From Prorocentrum cordatum (lineage: Eukaryota > Sar > Dinophyceae > Prorocentrales > Prorocentraceae), in assembly GCA_963575745.1 (NCBI GenBank), contig CAUYUJ010017973.1, forward strand, positions 125,001 to 180,000: DNA of 55,000 nucleotides. The letters are read 5' to 3'. Made by a program: the position numbers and the translations under genes. The notes under the pieces were generated by a model that had not been told where the DNA came from, did no database searches, and saw only the letters and a program-made list of their open reading frames with translations. Each line of letters starts with the position of its first letter. The first letter of the stretch is position 1. Positions 52,057 through 55,000 of the stretch are shown piece by piece.

Positions 52057-52689
52057 TCAAGAACCCTCCTCCGCCTTCCTCCTTCCCCCCCTGAATGACA
52101 AGAAGCCGAGAAGGTCGATGGTGAGGGCGACGAGGAGAAGTAACACTAAAACTAAGAAGCCCTCAACTGCCTTCAGTCGTGCCGCGCGCACACGCGCCGA
52201 CCTAGCCAGAACATGCAACCTGCTCGAAATATCAAACACTTTGCGAGTCATCTTCTGCAATGCGTCGGCGGCGCGACGGAAAATGTCACACACTCTGGAG
52301 AACGAATCACTTGCGTTGGCTGGCTTTGCCTTGACCCGAATCGCTGGCTGAATTCCCCAGGACGGTTTCGCCACGTTGCCGCCCGTGGGAGCCTCGTGGG
52401 CGCCCCGCGCGCTGGGTGGGTCCGCCGAGGTTTCGCCACGTTGCCGCCAGTGGGCGCCTGGTGGGCACACCGTGCGTGCACTGCATAGCGCACGCCACAT
52501 TGATTGCACCACACAGCTTGCGCCTCGTAGCTCGTACCAAACCATGTTGGTATCGTCCCCATCCACCTTTGTCAATGATACCATGCGCGCGCAGTCGTTT
52601 GTCTCAGCATAGCAGTTTGCACAGCATCTTTGTCCACATAATGCGCGCGCGCACATGTCAATCTCACGCCAAACACATGATTTCCCCAA
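52057..52689 (-). CDS. Possible C-terminal exon of a membrane-anchored protein, unrecognised
   Basis: Only the last 80 or so codons look protein-like. They hold an amphipathic helix (SRVCDIFRRAADALQKMTRK), a basic stretch, then a strong membrane segment (FLVLVLLLLVALTIDLLGFL) and a short polar tail ending at 52,057. It lies on the same strand as the GH7 gene, 228 bases before its ATG, as expected of unidirectional dinoflagellate gene clusters. The first half of the frame contains a 65-bp tandem duplication (52,366-52,480) and is more likely intron or spacer. I do not recognise a family. Confidence 0.35.
   Translation of the reverse strand: MGKSCVWREIDMCARALCGQRCCANCYAETNDCARMVSLTKVDGDDTNMVWYELRGASCVVQSMWRALCSARTVCPPGAHWRQRGETSADPPSARGAHEAPTGGNVAKPSWGIQPAIRVKAKPANASDSFSRVCDIFRRAADALQKMTRKVFDISSRLHVLARSARVRAARLKAVEGFLVLVLLLLVALTIDLLGFLSFRGGRRKAEEGS
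52366..52490. repeat. 65-bp tandem duplication
   Basis: TTTCGCCACGTTGCCGCC begins at 52,366 and again at 52,431, each followed by GTGGG and GCGCC words. Confidence 0.85.
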
Positions 52690-52699
52690 ACCTTACAAC

Positions 52700-53040
52700 A
52701 TGACAAACTGCATACGCACTTCGGTCTTTCACGACAAATATTGCAGATGTCCTGCCCGGGCGCACTTGCTGAAATCATGTTACATCAACTCATGTTGGCA
52801 TGATGGTCCAGAACGCGCACTCTCATCTCACCACGCGGTGCACCTGCATTGATGTAGCACGCGCCCGATGCACGAATCCGTATCAAATTGCACCCTGCGG
52901 GCCACACGCTCGCGCCGCTATGCGCGCGTGCCGGAATTCTTGCAACACCAATGGCGATGGACGGGTTTCAGGTCAGAACGACCCAGAAACATATGGACCC
53001 ACACACGCACGGTTTCTGAAATTTCTGCACGCGCGCTTCC
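52700..53040. other. Unassigned, no feature seen
   Basis: Mixed sequence without a convincing frame, repeat or RNA gene. Confidence 0.5.
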
Positions 53041-53044
53041 TCCC

Positions 53045-53110
53045 CATCGCCCTCATCGCCGCCATCGCATCACCACCGTTATCGTTATCGTCAATCGCCG
53101 CCATTGCCGC

Positions 53111-53166
<56 letters not shown>

Positions 53167-53202
53167 CCATCGTCATCACCATCGTCATCGTCATCGTCAT
53201 CG

Positions 53203-53279
<77 letters not shown>

Positions 53280-53460
53280 TTCATCTGCATCTTAATCATC
53301 ACCGTCATCATCAACAGCAAAATCACCATACATACCTTCATCTCCGACACGTGGGCATCACCACCGTCGTCGAAACCAGCATCGGCGCCCTCACCATCGT
53401 CACAATCATCGCTACTACCATCACCATCATCATCACTATCATCATTGCCACCGTTGTCGA
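53045..53460. repeat. (ATC)n microsatellite
   Basis: Pure ATC at 53,113-53,165 and 53,205-53,278, with impure flanks to 53,460. Long frames here are poly-His, poly-Ile, poly-Ser or poly-Met. Confidence 0.95.
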
Positions 53461-54548
53461 TGTCATCGTGCTACCGCGCTTTCGCGAATCACGGACCCGC
53501 ACTGGAATGCCCGCGCGCCAGCGTGGCCTTTGAGACGCACTCGGGGTGGGTCCCATCGGTAAGCGCCATCGCGGCCGCATCGGCTGTGCCAAATCAATTG
53601 GTCGCCCTGTGCGCGAGCGTTCGCGCGCCAGCGCGGGTTGCGCAGATGCGCTAGCAAATGCCAATTGGCAACCGCAATCGTGGCCGCATGGGTCTTGCCA
53701 AACAAGTTGCGGGTGGGAGGGTGGAGTGATTGCGCGAGCAGTAGAGTTGACAACTCATAAGTTGGCACGAATTAAGCTACTATGCATTTTTTACCTATAT
53801 ATACATACAAAAAATATCTTCATGACTGCAACTGCCCAGCACTTGCAGGAGATGACGGGACTCGACAACAAGACTTCAGACATATCGGTTTTCAAAACAA
53901 TATAGCTCCCACCGTGTAAGCACGGGAGGTCCCAAACTGGGTGGGCGAGGCGGGGGCCTTTGAGCACCAAGAAAACGGACAATCAGAGAAAAGGACAGTA
54001 AGAAGGACAGCGGAAACTGGACTGCACCCCTTGTCGACTGGCGGCCTCGCCAGGACCTCATTTGTACAATGCCAGGACGATGCAGGTCATCTCGCGAGCT
54101 ACTGTGTCATTTCTTTTCACTCAAACCAAGAGCAACATGTCGCGATGACTAAGACAGCCGTGCAGTTGCAGGAGGCCAAGGACCCAAGAACTGGACTTCA
54201 AACGCGCCGCTCTTCAAGGCAATCGAATTCCCGAGCTGTCGACATTTTTATTTGAAAAGGGGGGGCCAAGGCGCAGTGCTAAATCGTGAAGGGTCGCGAG
54301 CAGCCAGGGCGTTTCTGAAAGAAATGTCCAGGAGTCTGTAGAAAAAAGGAGGCGGATAAGGCTCAGCACTGTGAGTTCTGAATGCGTCTTTCAGCTTCCC
54401 AGACATTTCAACGTGTCGCAAGACAATCCTCGAGCAAATTCCCCGGCCTTGCCACTTGCGTTCGCGCGTGGAAAGATCAAGGTTTTTCTCACAAGACGGT
54501 TGAACATGCAAAAATCAACTCTGAAAAATTTGGCGGTATGGAGGCTCG
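53461..54548. other. Unassigned, no gene supported
   Basis: GC-rich to 53,730, then mixed. A short T-rich stretch lies near 53,790-53,820. No motif or structure I recognise. Confidence 0.45.
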
Positions 54549-55000
54549 ATGCGCCTTGCGCTGGGGGACAGGTCCACGAGCGGCTGGTTCTCCATGGCAG
54601 AAGGGATAACCAGCCGCGAGCACAGACGAAAAACTCAACGAGAGAAGCGCGTCTGGGTGTTGCCTGCATTGACCTTCTGCTGGTCCACCGCCGACGACGC
54701 AGGAAGCCCCATCGGTGTTGTCGCTCCGACGAAGTCCGTTGGGGCGATCCCGGACTCTGAAGAAACTCCAGCAGGGCGTCCTAAGCCACGCGGCGACCAT
54801 CTGGGAACCCACGGTCCAACCACGTATCTTGTTCTGGACATGCGTGAAGTTGGCGTCGTGCGCATCGCCGTGCTTGGGGTCGAACTCGATGGTGGGTACA
54901 CTGATCTGCTGTCTCCAAGCTTGAAGGAAAGCACCACTGCCCGAACATATTTTGATGGGCGAAGGACGCCGACAAATGGCTGGCCTTCAGAAGCGGAGAG
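54549..55000 (+). CDS. Open frame running off the window end, unrecognised
   Basis: From ATG 54,549 the frame stays open for 150 codons to the window edge; the last in-frame stop before it is near 54,518. It contains RVWVLPALTFCWSTADDAG, SPIGVVAPTKSVGAIPDSEE, THGPTTYLVLDMREVGVVRI and AVLGVELDGGYTDLLSPSLK. The balanced composition and alternating hydrophobic pattern look like real protein, unlike the repeat-driven frames elsewhere. I do not recognise a family. It might equally be an exon of a larger gene or a fragment of a transposon protein. Confidence 0.35.
   Translation, partial: MRLALGDRSTSGWFSMAEGITSREHRRKTQREKRVWVLPALTFCWSTADDAGSPIGVVAPTKSVGAIPDSEETPAGRPKPRGDHLGTHGPTTYLVLDMREVGVVRIAVLGVELDGGYTDLLSPSLKESTTARTYFDGRRTPTNGWPSEAE

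Noticed and set aside
51830-52060. Extended GH7 start at 52,060 adding 77 residues
   Set aside because: The extension reads through a GGAGGCCTCCAGAG repeat and a likely trans-splice acceptor. A signal peptide follows the ATG at 51,829.
53790-53830. Possible polyadenylation signal or promoter in an AT-rich patch
   Set aside because: Dinoflagellate genes lack reliable TATA or AATAAA signals, so base composition alone gives no support.

Overview
The window looks like nuclear DNA of a dinoflagellate. Reasons seen directly: copies of the dinoflagellate spliced-leader (DinoSL) sequence fossilised in the DNA at three places, with a possible fourth relict; a GH7-type cellulase gene made of near-identical tandem modules; decayed non-LTR retrotransposons and a PIF1-like helicase fragment of the kinds common in dinoflagellates; high GC; and very large amounts of simple and compound repeats. 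I cannot name the species. Nothing looks bacterial, and there are no rRNA, tRNA or CRISPR loci that I can support.

Layout. 0-9 kb: GC-rich minisatellites, a decayed PIF1-like helicase tail with zinc-binding motifs (minus), a 138-bp fold-back element with a TTAG target duplication, a decayed RNase H fragment (plus), then GGA tracts. 9-28.4 kb: almost wholly repeats. These include an 11-bp AGCT-rich minisatellite, a 0.55-kb dispersed repeat in two copies, two composite elements ending in CCCACCAGCCC inverted repeats, a family of 0.9-1.4 kb units separated by TTG tracts, a GATG satellite punctuated by GGTGTCCC, and a GATCGAT array. 28.4-34.2 kb: a near full-length but dead non-LTR retrotransposon on the minus strand (LINE-1 below). 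34.2-36.7 kb: an SL-tagged stretch with a degenerate repeat and a broken RRM gene. 37.0-42.6 kb: a second dead non-LTR retrotransposon of another type, with RNase H, on the plus strand (LINE-2 below); its 5' end carries a DinoSL. 42.7-47.2 kb: repeats and unassigned sequence. 47.2-51.8 kb: the GH7 gene (minus). 51.8-55 kb: a possible neighbouring gene end, an ATC microsatellite, and an open frame that runs off the window.

The best candidate for a functional gene is the GH7 locus. It has a signal peptide, repeated catalytic modules with the E-x-D-x-x-E centre, and a cysteine-rich C-terminal domain. As written it needs three frameshift corrections, which may be real decay or assembly error in near-identical repeats. 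The SL tags on retroelements, and a possible relict SL in front of the GH7 gene, point to recycling of trans-spliced mRNAs into the genome as a main force shaping this region. All calls come from reading the sequence; no searches were run.
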